Origin: Clytia hemisphaerica
Lineage: Eukaryota > Cnidaria > Hydrozoa > Leptothecata > Clytiidae
DNA length: 64,000 nucleotides
NCBI GenBank assembly: GCA_902728285.1
Contig: CACVBU010000237.1
Location: 124,001 to 188,000, forward strand
Direction: 5' to 3'
Positions 20,898 through 32,386 of this stretch are shown one piece after another (positions within the stretch are counted from its first letter, which is position 1; the number at the start of each line of letters is the position of its first letter). The notes under the pieces were generated by a model, which was given only the letters and a program-made list of their open reading frames with translations, had not been told where the DNA came from and made no database searches. A program made the translations under genes and the position numbers.

Positions 20898-23800
20898 CTA
20901 GGAACTCTTTCTCCTTTGTTTTTCCGTCCAACGAAGGCCTCCTTCACGATCGGGTGCATCTTTCAACACCAGTTGAAGTTTGGTCTTCACATTTTCTTGT
21001 GTCGTTTTGAATTTCTGGCTTGCACAAGCTAAGGTTAAGAACAATAACAGCTTCAAAGTATTAGGTATACATTTAACAAATTACCAGAAATCATTCATTA
21101 TGCACAAATTTTGGTTACTTCAAGGGAAAAAATTGAAAAATTCATAAAAAATTAAAGAATTTCGGTCAAAAGTGGGTGTCGTGGACGAAGATTAGTCCGC
21201 GTATTATACTAGACCCTCGTAGCGCGAACGTAAATTAGTTCCCATAAGGCAACTGAAAAACTTCTTAGGAAGAATTTTTGTACGGAGTGGAGGATATATT
21301 TTATACAAGGCATACTGAAAAAATTGCGAACTTTTTCCGTTTTCCAGGAGGGTGTAAAGTTTTTATATCCGGAGGCAAGTCAAGTTAAATTTGTGGAAAT
21401 AAATATATGAAGGAGCTTACCCACAAGAGCTTGGAAGATGTTCTTTAGCTTTTTGTTAAAGGAGATTTTGTCTCCGTTTCCATCCCAATTTATACAGGAT
21501 AATACTTCATTCGTGGTGATCCTTTAATAAAAATAAAAATAAAATGTCAAAAATGCTTAACACTCTAACCCTTCCACTTCTAAGGCTCCAAATCACGGTA
21601 AGCTAGGTTAAGTTCATTCAATAAAAACAATCAAGAAATGTGAATAACAGGAAATCCTTGTTCCGGTATTTCCAAGAATCTGATGAAGTGTAAAAGGTGT
21701 AATGTTACTTACAACTGCAGCATCCTCCTGATAACAAGCCGAAGATCTTTCCCACCAACAGTCATAAACAAATCAATCTAAAAGACATGGGAAGTACCCA
21801 ATTGGATAAGTTTGCCAAAAAAGATGGACTAATCCATTTAGTGAGAGCCACTTTGTTCCAAAAACATCCTTCGTGTGCACAGGCTTGTTAGAAGCAAACT
21901 AATTTTTTTAAATGATCATTTGGGTCCGTAAGGTCACAAAAAGTTATGGTGAACTGGGTTTTGAGAATTTGACTAGTCCCCATGTGATGACATCACTTTT
22001 GCTGGGGCTTGAAAATGAAAGTGAAAATTAAGAGCTCAAATAATATGGCTTAAAAGAAAGGTTTTAACATGAGGATTACAAAAAATATATCCGAAAATCA
22101 ATATTTGAAGAGCTATAACACGAGACAGATCCAATTCAAAAAATCGTCAAAATCAAAAAAGTTTTGGTTCATTTGAAAGAGGACCTTCTAGTGAGCAAAA
22201 AATATTACTACGAAAGAGCAAGGCACTATGTCGGCTTTGCCCCGCCTCACGCTCTACGTTGATTTGGTGTTTTCACTACAAGAGCAAAGTGGAAGTTAAT
22301 TTTCACGACATGTCGTGTTTGCTAACCCTTCTCCCTACAATTAGGCAAGAATTGTATGGTATTCCAATTTTTGTGGAGGCATCTCTGTCTAGAAACATAA
22401 AATTTGCAAAACTGATATTAAAGTACGTACCAACTTATTATATTCTTCTTGGTTGTCGAGTTTCTTTTCAAACTGGAGCAATTGTTCAATTGTGGTGCAC
22501 TTGGCAGGGGCCCCTCTATTGTAAAGGTTTTCAGCATGCTGACGATTATTTTTTCTTATCTCAGACTTACTATCCAAAAGAAGTTTCACCATTTTACGTT
22601 GGAAGGCTGAAAAATTAATGAAGTAGAAGTAGATTGTCATTTTTTACATTCAGTTTCCCGTAAAAACAGGGGAAATAGGAGGAAAAGGAGAAAATAATTG
22701 ATTAAAAAACAGACATATGTTAACAATACTTGAGACTCAAGTCCTCCCCTTCTGAGGCTCCCAATAAAAACAATCAAGAAATGTAGGTTGTTGCAAAATT
22801 CAACGTAGCAAGTCTAATGGTGGGAAAGGAGACTTAAATAAAGGAAAAATAAAGTAGCCAGGTTGTTTATAGACATACTTTAGATGACAACCTTAAGTAT
22901 AACGTATAAAGTTCATAAACAAAGATTACCTGCTTCAGAAAGAGGGTATTGATCCTTATTTTTGGAGGAAGATGGTCTTTCCTGTGTCCCCTCTTTTTCT
23001 GAAGAAGTAAAACATAGATTAGTGAAGGGGTTTTGGGGGAAAATCGCTCAATATCAGTTTATAATGACCCTCCATTTTATTGATTTTTCTCCAAGTACCC
23101 ACCCCCTATAATTAAGCACAAAAGAGTAAGTTGTTCTCTCTTAGTTGTCATAATATAGAATATATTTTTGCTTTTTAGGTATCTGACTAAAAGACAAAGG
23201 GTTTGGACAACACAGAATATCAAACACACCTCGAGTTGATTGGTGACGCGAGTCAAAGCCGAGTGATTTTCGAGCTCTTGATACATTTTGCTTCAATCTT
23301 GGAGATCTTCTAGGTGAACTCACGAAGTCAATAAAATTTGACATTGGGGAATGAGTACGTTTTTGGACTTTCTGGCAGGAAGATTTCGATTTTTTGTATC
23401 CAGCTGAAAATAATAAATACAATTTTTATACTACTAGCGATAAGTATGCGAATTGTTACTGTAATAGACTGAAATAATCAAACAGGATTGGATATGTAGA
23501 AACACTCTCGAACCTTCAAGTTAATTAACCTTGTAATACACCTCGTGAAGCAATTCATTATTCAAACAGTTCTATTGTCGAAGCAGTATTGTTTTAAAAA
23601 ATAGCGTAAGTTTTAAGAATTTGTAAGGGCCAAATGTAAAACCAGGAGTGCACACATTGATTCAATTTAGTAATTAAACATATTTTATCTTGCATGGGGA
23701 TAAGGATGAAAACAGGGGTTCACTGAAGAGATTGTTGGAAGTTTTGTTTTCTTGTTTTTTGGCAATTTATATATATAGACGGCAAAGAACAGAGCAAAAG

Positions 23801-26162
23801 TCATATGACTCACATAGATGGTCATCTAAAAGAGATTTGTTCGTTTCATCCGATTCACAACCATACGCTGAATGTTGTGGTACTGGGCGAGGTCGAGTTG
23901 TAGACAATTGTTTCTGATATATTTCCTTATTTAGAGTATTGTTGCCTGAAAACACAATTATATTACGGAATTTATTATCATGATTCCAAATGCACCTTAA
24001 TGCAATAAAATAACCCTCTACAATTCTGCAATTTCACAATTTTTTCCATCATAACAGGGCTTGGCAAAATATACTGCAAAGATTTCAACAAAGATTGAAC
24101 CAATGTTAAAGTTAAAACTTACATGATCTACTTTCAGAGTCAGGTTTCTTTCTGACTGGCGAATCATCAATATTGTTGTTAGGCATAATCCTTTTTCTTG
24201 TTGTTGATACTGATCGAGATCTTGCTGAAGAAAATGATAAAAAAGAAAATATGTAGCTTGTGATGTTTGGGTAAACAAAGTTATAATCATTGGTTTATTA
24301 AACACCTTTGTAAAAAAAAATTCCTTTATTTAAGGGAAAGAGGTTTCATTCCAAAAAGTGATATAATACTTACCAGATCTACTTTCAGAATCTGGCTTCT
24401 TTCGTACTGGCGAGTAATCAGAATCATCACTGTGGGTATTCCTCCTAGATTTTGACTGTGGACTGGGGTTTGCTGAAAAAGGGTTGATAGAAAATAGAAA
24501 TAAGCTGACTTGTGATGTTTAGGTAGAAAAAGTTATATGTAAAAAAATTAGATGGTAGATGGTAGAAAAAGTTATAATCATTGGTTTATTTGACACTTTT
24601 AAGAGAAAAAAATGAAAAGGTTTCATTCCAAGTGATATAATACTTACCAGATCTACTTTTAGGACCTGGCTTCTTTCGGACTGGCGAGTAATCAGAATCG
24701 TCACTGTGGGTATTTCTTCTAGATTTTGACTGTGGACTGGGGTTTGCTGAAAAGAGGTTGATAAAAAATAGAATTAAGCTGACTTGTGATGTTTAGGTAG
24801 AAAAAGTTATAATCATTGGTTTATTTGACACTTTTACGAGAAAAATTCCTTAAAAAGTGATATAACACTTACCAGATCTACTTTCAGAATCTGGCTTCTT
24901 TCGGACTGGCGAGCAATCAGAATCGTCACTGTGGGTATTCCTCCTAGATGTTGACTGTGGACTGGGGTTTGCTGAAAAGAGGTTGATATAAAATAGAAAT
25001 AAGCTGACTTGTGATGTTTAGGTAGAAAAAGTTATAATCATTGGTTTATTTGACACTTTTAAGAGAAAATTTCCTTTATTAAATGAAAAGTTTTCATTCC
25101 AAAAACTGATATAATACTTACCAGATCTACTTTTAGAATCTGGCTTCTTTCGGACTGGCGAGTAATCAGAATTGTCACTGTGGGTATTTCTCCTAGATGC
25201 TGACTGTGGACTGGGGTTTGCTGAAAAGAGGTTGATAGAAAATAGAAATAAGCTAACTTGTGACGATTTAGGCCCTAATGGAGTGTATTTTCAACATTGT
25301 CAACTTGACTTGGAAATTTTAAATCTATTGTCCACCGAATCAAATTTAATTTTGTTGCTGATCTGCCAAATTGATTTCTGAGGCCATCCATCAAATTCAA
25401 TTACCACCAAAATGTCTTCTCATAAGATACTTACCAGATTTACTTTCAGACTCAGATTTATTCATTGCTGAATTATTAGCATTGTCGTTGCGAGTGTTTC
25501 TCCTTGGTGGTGGCTTGGGATACAATTTTGCTGGAAAAGAGAATGACTAAAATTACTTAAATAGCTTGTGATATCTTGACAGACCAATGTTAAGTTAATA
25601 GATCATTATCAGACCTGAAGGATTTTTTTTTCTGAAAATAACGACTGAAAACTTACTGGCTTCTTTTTCAGGAGATTTTTGCTTTTGCTGCTTTATTGGT
25701 GATTCTTCTGTGGTGCTGGTGCTATACTCCTCCCACACCTGTTTGCAAAGGCTATGTTCTAAAGGAATATCAAAAAATCTTATAGTACACAATTGGGCAA
25801 CATTTGGCAGACTTCAAACTTGTTGCATTCTTCAATAATGTTAGAGAACTTCAACTAGAGAAACGCAAGCAAGGATTGAGCATCATTACTATTGATTTGT
25901 TTGATTACTACGTTATAGGAAAAAAAAGTTACTTACCCCCAATAAAAATAGTTTTTACAAGGTGATATGTTGGCCACTTGTTTGATGGATTGGCACAAGT
26001 TTCAAATTCTCTTCTTGCATTTAAAGAAGTTGACCAGTGTACTATTTTATTTTCTTCGTCAACCCAAGCTGATGGAACTACTATCTGAGACTCCTCTCCA
26101 TTGTCCTCAATGCAAACAACACAAGCATATTTGCCAGAGTGATTATTGTTATCTGAATTCAT
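20898..26162 (-). CDS. DUF4806 protein, 15 exons, transposon-borne
   Basis: I joined 15 exons by GT-AG signals into one open frame of 589 codons plus stop: 26162-25937, 25758-25657, 25530-25435, 25220-25122, 24971-24873, 24746-24648, 24472-24374, 24224-24123, 23945-23814, 23403-23230, 22998-22930, 22606-22431, 21777-21713, 21521-21421 and 21028-20898. Exon 1 encodes a Cys/Trp-containing N-terminal module shared with the paralogue at 33060. Exons 4-8 are five tandem copies of a Ser/Arg/Asp-rich segment. Exons 12-14 (residues about 433-546) are the DUF4806 domain (FQRKMVKLLL...EKKLDNQEEY, then VGGKDLR..IRRML and NWDGNGDKISF). The last exon holds VLKDAPDREGGLRW before the TAG. Intron phases match the paralogue throughout. 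DUF4806 has no known activity; a role as DNA-binding transposition accessory is inference. No disruption is seen, so the gene may be expressed. Confidence 0.85.
24123..25220 (-). repeat. Tandem array of five duplicated exon-intron units
   Basis: Five phase-1 exons of 99, 99, 99, 99 and 102 bp begin at 25220, 24971, 24746, 24472 and 24224 (minus strand), spaced 225-274 bp. Each exon starts CA and ends one base before gtaagt. Four encode variants of NPSPQSKSRRNTHSDDSDY followed by SPVRKKPDSESRS; the fifth is more diverged in its first half. Adjoining intron DNA (GAAAAGAGGTTGATA..., AAGTTATAATCATTGG...) is repeated too, so whole units were duplicated. Symmetrical 1-1 phases mean gain or loss of a unit keeps the frame. 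Confidence 0.9.
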
Positions 26163-26639
26163 GTTTTTTTTTTAAGAATATACTTATTTTCTGCTGAAAA
26201 AACTGCATATTTGTTAAAAACAGTCGTCTTTTAGACTTTGTATGAGTAGTATTATTATTTTATGGAAAGTCCTTTTTAAAATTAAAGAAAATAGGATAAA
26301 TAAATCATCTATTTCGCATGACATAAAGTCCAATGTAAATAAATCCCCTTAACTTTCTCCCAAGAGTGTTTACACGCTACACGCTTTTTGTATTGTCCGG
26401 TGGGATGGTAAACTGAAAAATTGCCAAAATTTCTCTTGGTGTCCGGGAGTTGAGCGTTGCCCGGGCTCAAAAATGGCTACACGCTTTTTGTTTTATAGGA
26501 ATAACTTCTATAAGAATATCAGGGTGAGATTTCGGGTTTAGAGCGATAGCCCTTTTGTTGAGAACAATAGAAAAATAAGAATAACGCTCACCCTCAGCCA
26601 AAGTACACTATTCTTACAAAAAAAAGCGTGTATGTCTGA

Positions 26640-26878
26640 TAAAAGTTCTATTTCTGAAATAAAGTCTCGACAACATCTCAGCAGTGTCGTAAAACCAGCC
26701 GCCTTATTTAAATACGTTGTGACGGACGTCGATATATATCGCCAAAACAGATGTCTGCAATTAAGATGATAAAAAGACCATAATATGACGTCTTGTAAAC
26801 ATCCTGCTGAAGACGTCATAGTCATGATCTTATTACGATTAGAACCAGACGTCTCGAAAACAGCTCGTGCCCACTGGG
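26640..26878. repeat. Subterminal repeats, 5' side of the inner element
   Basis: At least four GACGTC copies occur before the terminal CTCGTGCCCACTGGG. They lie upstream of the DUF4806 gene's ATG at 26162 and so also occupy its promoter region. Confidence 0.6.
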
Positions 26879-28595
26879 ACGATGTAGAACTTGAAAATCA
26901 GTTACTTAAATTTAGGTTTTGCCAATTTTGTGAAAACTGCAAAAACCAAAAAATGCTGACGTCAGCAAAATTTGTTTTTTAAATAACTCCAGTTTGGCTA
27001 ATGGTATAAACATGAAATTTATATGCCGTGATCTTGGTTGACAACATTTGTCACAGACAACATTTGTCACAGAATAAACAAGAAAACCCTATTCGGAAAG
27101 TCGGTACAATCGTCAGGTTTTTTGGGCGCTGTTCGCAGGTTAGGATCTTTCCCATAATGGCATGTCTTTGAATCATTATTTTTTGTTCACTTAACCCACA
27201 TTGAGTCCCGTTCAAGTTTTTTCATGTACCCTTATTGAAATTTTCATGTCAAATTCAGCAACGCGGTAGGGCCAATACCCTAGGGGCCAAGAATAAGGGC
27301 CGCTTTAAGGTTAACATATTCAGGCACACATTTAGTTTGGCAAATTAAAGATGGCAGCATAAGTTTCTGTTGATTGCCGACTTGATTCATCGGGATTTAC
27401 TAGATCTTAAAAATTCGACAAAATTTTCTACCGGCCGACCAACCGACTGGATTTGAAGATGTTTTAGGACCCAAATTGAACATATTTTTGATTGCCCCTT
27501 TATTTTTTGAAACTTACCCCGGACTGAACACGCGGTCTGTGTGATGTACTTAAACATTTGGGCGATCGCATTGGCGTCCGTCAATTTTGCCATCATAGTG
27601 ATGTCTAGGCGCTTTCATGCAATTATAGTCAACCGTAACTCGCAACCATGTGTTCACTCATCCGGACGTGCGGTTCACTTATTTGACAGCGCACTTCGTT
27701 TGTCTGGGGATGTAAATATTTTTTCGTTCCACAGACATTTGCCCCATATTGTCCGGGGAATCGGCAGGGTCATGAATTTAATTTTATAAGCTAAGTTAGT
27801 AGAGGGATGATTTGGGAAGATTGTAAAATTTTCTACGTGTGAATTATAAATTCCATTTAGGAATTTTCAGGAGCACGTTATCTACTAATCATACATCCCC
27901 CACCCCTTATATAGTATGAAAATAAAGTGTTTTCTCCTGTCAGATCTACAAACAACAAAGAATGGCCGAATTCTTTTTCCTCTTAGAGAGAAAAGGAAAG
28001 ATGTACGGGATGATTCCGATTTGGAAGATAATTTTCTGCTTTATCGGGGAAATTCCCCGGTTTCGGGTAAAAAGCGGTATCACGGATTAGATAAGGGCCT
28101 AAGTACACTAGCAACTTTGCCGTGTGCTTGGGTCTTTTGTTGGAAAATGACGTAATGGAAAACCACAATGCAATCCGCGGTTTTAACTCATGGTTTTGTG
28201 CTTTTTGTGGTTGATGGTAAGGGCTGTGGATAGTTGACGACCATAAGCTCTCCACCTTATTATTTTCATCCCTACAACTGGCCATACTCTCATGAGCTTG
28301 TGCTGAAATACTAGATGCAATTACACTATTATATTATGTTGGTCGTCTTATCCTGCTTGGTCTTTGTTTGTCCATATGCTGGTGGTAAGATAGGTAACGA
28401 TTTTAAATCCAGCACCTTTGATTTATGTTTCTGACCTGTTGTTTTGATTGATTGTCGTATAAATGATAAATGAGTTGAATAGTCAGAAAAGACTTTAAAA
28501 TATATTTACCTCACTGATTAAGAGTGAAACATGAAAAAACTCTAACTAAGTGAGGTAAGATGAGAGTTAAAAATCTACCTACCTACAGTACAGTA
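26879..28595. other. No gene seen, part of the outer element
   Basis: ORFs here (60-100 codons on both strands) lack domains and splice support. If the kinase pseudogene once had upstream exons, they could lie here, just right of the nested insertion, but I cannot identify any. Confidence 0.4.
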
Positions 28596-28813
28596 AAGGG
28601 AACTTTATTTTTGCGGAAACTAATTTTGGTGGATCTGGCAAATTTAGACGAAATTTGCTAAAATTAATTCCCGCCAAAATTAAATTTTATTGTTTTCTTG
28701 CCTAAATAAACCTTGAAATTCATCAAAGTTGCTCAAAATAAGTCAAAATAGATTAGACTTACGCTGTCGTTTGCCGAAATTAGTTTCCGCCAAAATTAAA
28801 AATAAGTTCCCTT
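28596..28813. mobile_element. TA-flanked MITE ending AAGGGAACTT
   Basis: The left end AAGGGAACTTTATTTTTGCG and its continuation GAAACTAATTTTGG are mirrored by CCGAAATTAGTTTCCGCC and AATAAGTTCCCTT on the right. TA lies outside the left end. About 218 bp, non-coding. GCGGAAACTAATTTT-like words also occur at 33.34-33.40 kb. Confidence 0.65.
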
Positions 28814-28870
28814 ATGGTATTCCAGGTGGTGGAAGTAATCTTAAACTTTGTTTTGATTGGCAATCGTATA

Positions 28871-29224
28871 CTTTAATCGTAGAAATTTTAGCAAGACAAA
28901 TTTTAGAGTTTTAGCGAGTTTTCCCTATTTTGCTAAAATAAGTCTCGCTAAAACACGCTGAATCGCCAGATTGCTAAAATTTATCAGCGCGAAATTTCTG
29001 GTTATGTTCCCTTGATACATTTTTATCAATAGGAAGGGTTTCAGTGCAAAGAAATGCTAGAAAACGAATACAATCAATAATGTAATACGAGTATTCGTTA
29101 AAATTTATCCACGCAAAATTTTTTGAAATCGTGATTTGCTAAAATAAATCCTAAAAAAATCAAGATTTTCATGACTCGCTAATATACGCTAAAATTATTC
29201 TCGCTTAAATTTCTACGATTAAAG
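28871..29224. mobile_element. TA-flanked MITE ending CTTTAATCGTAGAAATTT
   Basis: CTTTAATCGTAGAAATTTTA at the left is inverted at 29207-29224, with TA at 28869-28870 and 29225-29226. GCTAAAAT and its complement recur inside. It is 354 bp and non-coding. Confidence 0.75.
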
Positions 29225-29384
29225 TAGTCTGTTTTATAAAAAAACTATTCGGTTCCCGTCACCTAACCTGAGATCAGATTGTGATTGTTTTCTTCTCATC
29301 ACGCTGAAGCTCTAAAAGGATGGGTGAAAACAAACGATCTGAAGAATATCCATAATCTCATTTCCTAAAGTCTGTGCATCGTGC

Positions 29385-30153
29385 GCCACAAGTGGACTGG
29401 GAATGACAACAAAGTTGCGAGACAAAAGTGATATAGGGCACCGTACCGTGAGATTGGGTAACTTGCATCAATGGAGGGAAACTTGCATAGCCATTAAATG
29501 CCTAACTGACCAAAGTAGTAAAATTTCAAAAAAAAATGTAAGAACTGTACAGCGCCATAGCTTTAGGGTGGTTGGATAATAAAATTCGTGCAAGATCATA
29601 ATTTCATGATTGCAGGAGTTTGCAAGATGTTTCTCAATGGCTGCTGTAAGTGTAAAAGACCTCTTTTTTGTTGTATTGAAAAATGTCAACCTGTTCTTAG
29701 CGTCAACTTTAAAAAAGGTCTCAACTTTCCAATCGCTTTTTTGATCGCTATTTTTAAAATCAACCAATCAGCATTCAGAATAGCAATTGGAAAGTTAAGC
29801 AAATTTTTTGAAAGTTGAGGCTAAGTACGGTACGTACCTTTCTACCCTGACCTCCACCTAGTACGCTTTTGGTGGTACCCTCCCCCTCCCCCTCAGAGTA
29901 TATGTACTTCTTGAATGGACCCCGTAGGTAACCTGATAACAGATGATCATAATTCTCTGACGCGCACAGTAATCCTCTGAAGGGGCTTTAAAATTAACCA
30001 TCTGAGGAAAATAGTCCTATAAAACAAAATTTACAACAAGAATCCTGTTGTGCGCTGGAATGTCACAAACTAAATTTTCCTGATATGGCGCCCTATATCA
30101 GCATGTCTCGCAACTTTGTTGTCATTGTTGCGATTCCCAGTCCACTCTTGGCC
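29385..30153. mobile_element. Inverted-repeat element just upstream of the transposase
   Basis: GCCACAAGTGGACTGGGAAT, then ACAACAAAGTTGCGAGAC and GATATAGGGC, occur in order at 29385-29437 and inverted at 30088-30153, with one 9-bp length difference. The 769-bp unit includes the dispersed repeat shared with 5649-5765. No supported gene; the 99-codon frame inside lacks any domain. Confidence 0.6.
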
Positions 30154-30260
30154 AGCTTTTATAACCCCGTTTCCGTCAGACATGAGATTCTCTGCTTTGA
30201 TGGCTGAATATTACAGGACAGAAAAGTTTACTGTTTCAAGTTTTGGTCATTGAATAGACC

Positions 30261-30432
30261 TTTTTTCAAAGAGGACGTCCTGTTGAATAATTATGTAGTC
30301 CGGCCATAAAAACAATGATAGAGCCATGCATAATTACTGTATCATGCATATTGTAATAATTATGTATGGTTTTATCATTGTTTTTCTGCTGGACTACATA
30401 ATTATTCAACAGGGTTGCCTCTTTGAAAAAAT
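30261..30432. repeat. Near-perfect 172-bp palindrome before the transposase
   Basis: The left arm TTTTTTCAAAGAGG...TGTTGAATAATTATGTAGTC... is followed almost immediately by its complement ending CCTCTTTGAAAAAA. The arms are about 80 bp with roughly 85-90% pairing and a very short loop near 30341. It overlaps the 5' extension of the transposase frame, which is the reason I do not accept the upstream ATG at 30326 as the start. Confidence 0.75.
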
Positions 30433-30508
30433 ATGTCTATTTCATCTCTCTGTGATAAAATTGATTTCCAAACAAATTTTTTTACAGAATCTGTCATATT
30501 TTGATTGT

Positions 30509-32386
30509 ATGTCTGCTGAATATAAGAGAAGGTGGCGTGAAAAAAGAAAAAGGGAGTTGGAATTTCTTCAAAATACTGACAGTGACACAGATAACGCACT
30601 GCATAAGCGAAATTGTAATGATATTAGAAACAACTTTGAAATTGAAGATGTAGATCAAGCTGGTATTCCTACTAGTGAGGGATCTAGCCGCTCAACCTCT
30701 CCAACTCCAAGTATTTCAAATTCCAATGAAACTGACAGTGAGTCAGATGATGACAGTGACGATGGTAGTGAAACATCTGGGGGTAATTATAGTAGCAGCT
30801 CAGATGATGATTTTGCAGATTTGAATTTGAATGAAGGTCCAACTTTAGCTGATGAATTAAGGCAATGGGCTGGTAAGAATGCTTATACACGCGCAGAACT
30901 TAAAGATATCTTATCGATTTTTCGTGCTTATGGTCATGCAGATGAACTTCCAAAAGACCCTAGAACCCTTATGCGCACACCAAGGGAGGTGGCCACAATT
31001 CGAAAGTGCGGAGGTGAATATATTTATTTAGGGATTAAAACAGGGATCATCAGGTGCCTAAAAGATTTTCCTGAGTTTGATTCTGAAATCATTAAGCTGA
31101 TCATTAACGCTGATGGCATACCATTATTTAAGTCAAATGGCCTAGATCTTTGGCCAATTTTAGGAATGTTTGTGCATCCTCATCCTTTCGTTATTTCTCT
31201 CTATTGTGGTGAGGGGAAACCAAATAACTGTGAGGAATACTTAGAGGATCTTTTAAATGAATACAATGAGCTCCGAGATAATGGTTTTGTATTTGATAAT
31301 AAGCAATATTATGTCAAAATATGGTGCATGCTTTGTGATGCTCCTGCCAGACAGTTCATTAAATGCATAAAAGGGCATGGGGGATTCTATTCATGCGAAC
31401 GATGCATGATTAAAGGTGAAAGAATTGATGGTAGAACAGTTTTTCTTGCAACCAACATGGACTTGAGAACTGAAGAAGATTTTGAAAATTTTAAATATGA
31501 AGGTAAGCATCAGCATCAACTCAGTCCGTTGGTTGAAGCAAGATCAGGATTGAAGTGTATAGAAGGATTCCCCCTTGACTACATGCATCTTGTTTGTCTG
31601 GGTGTTATGAAACGAATTTTACAATTTTTAAAAGAAGGACCACGTCTTTGTAGACTATCTCAAAGGCAAATTAGACAAGTCTCTCAAATGCTTCAAAGTT
31701 TTCGAGGGAAAATGCCATCAGAATTTGCACGACAGCCCCGTGGGCTTAACCATTTTAAAAGATTTAAAGCAACAGAATTTAGATCTTTCTTACTATATTA
31801 TGGATTTATTGTTTTATCTGATGTTTTAACACAAGCTGTATATGAACATTTTTTGAAATTGGTTGTTGCCCTTCGAATTTTGCTTGATGAAAATGACGAG
31901 TTCAGAAATGAAAACTTGGATTATGCTAAAAGACTACTTGCATATTTTTCAGATCAAGCAGCAACCCATTACAGTGCTTCATTCACTGTGTATAATGTTC
32001 ACGGTTTGATCCATTTGGCTGATGATGCTTTAAAATATAATGTTAATTTAGATATTATATCCTGCTTTCCTTTTGAGAATCACCTTCAGATCTTGAAGAA
32101 ACTTGTGCGCAATGCAACAAACCCGTTAGTATCTGTTGTGAAAAGGGTAACTGAGTTGGAAAGTGCTGGCATCAAATCATCCTACAAATGCATTCTAACT
32201 GAAGTTTCAAAATCGGAAAGGGATAGTTGGTTTTTGTTGAATAACAGTTGTGTTGGATGTGTCAAAGACGTCTTGTCTGAAACAACCTTTATGTGCGCTG
32301 ATTTTTTTGATAAACCTTTGTCATTCCAGTCTGGTTGGAATCTATTTTTTGGCAAGTCGTGTAAAAGGAGAACGGAAAAGGGTTGA
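30509..32386 (+). CDS. CACTA/EnSpm-type DDE transposase, C-terminus shifted
   Basis: I start at the ATG at 30509, right after a good 3' splice site (TTTTTTTACAG at 30477-30487); the frame is open further upstream only through a palindrome. The 625 residues begin with a basic helix (YKRRWREKRKREL), then an acidic Ser/Asp-rich tract (about 70-110) and a transposase core with NADGIPLFKSNGLDLWPI (Asp202), LCDAPARQFIKCIKGH, a CxxC motif (YSCERC) and FPLDYMHLVCLGVMKR (Asp357). This motif set is that of animal transposases classed near EnSpm/CACTA and often found with DUF4806 genes. The last 20 or so residues do not fit the family, while the +1 frame (to 32498) continues with a plausible tail, so there is probably a one-base shift near 32325. 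It would catalyse excision and integration if functional. Confidence 0.75.
   Translation: MSAEYKRRWREKRKRELEFLQNTDSDTDNALHKRNCNDIRNNFEIEDVDQAGIPTSEGSSRSTSPTPSISNSNETDSESDDDSDDGSETSGGNYSSSSDDDFADLNLNEGPTLADELRQWAGKNAYTRAELKDILSIFRAYGHADELPKDPRTLMRTPREVATIRKCGGEYIYLGIKTGIIRCLKDFPEFDSEIIKLIINADGIPLFKSNGLDLWPILGMFVHPHPFVISLYCGEGKPNNCEEYLEDLLNEYNELRDNGFVFDNKQYYVKIWCMLCDAPARQFIKCIKGHGGFYSCERCMIKGERIDGRTVFLATNMDLRTEEDFENFKYEGKHQHQLSPLVEARSGLKCIEGFPLDYMHLVCLGVMKRILQFLKEGPRLCRLSQRQIRQVSQMLQSFRGKMPSEFARQPRGLNHFKRFKATEFRSFLLYYGFIVLSDVLTQAVYEHFLKLVVALRILLDENDEFRNENLDYAKRLLAYFSDQAATHYSASFTVYNVHGLIHLADDALKYNVNLDIISCFPFENHLQILKKLVRNATNPLVSVVKRVTELESAGIKSSYKCILTEVSKSERDSWFLLNNSCVGCVKDVLSETTFMCADFFDKPLSFQSGWNLFFGKSCKRRTEKG

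Larger units (their letters stand above)
20311..26878 (-). mobile_element. Inner CACTA/CMC-like transposon carrying only a DUF4806 gene
   Basis: Both ends read inward CCCAGTGGRCACGAG (A at position 9 on the left, G on the right), and AC flanks both sides (20309-20310, 26879-26880). Each end has GACGTC/GATGTC-rich subterminal DNA. The only gene is the 15-exon DUF4806 gene on the minus strand (20898-26162); with 716 bp left upstream and 587 bp downstream there is no room for a transposase, so the copy is non-autonomous but keeps its accessory gene. It is nested in the outer element of the same family. Confidence 0.75.

Noticed and set aside
22259..22618. 119-codon plus-strand frame
   Set aside because: It lies opposite the DUF4806 exon 22606-22431 on the minus strand, which has domain and splice support.
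24123..25530. CRISPR-like regularly spaced repeats
   Set aside because: The repeats are protein-coding exons with splice sites and phase conservation, the spacers are conserved introns, and the DNA is eukaryotic.
30326..30508. Use of the upstream ATG of the transposase frame
   Set aside because: The added 61 residues read through a palindrome and a splice acceptor and are hydrophobic low-complexity sequence.
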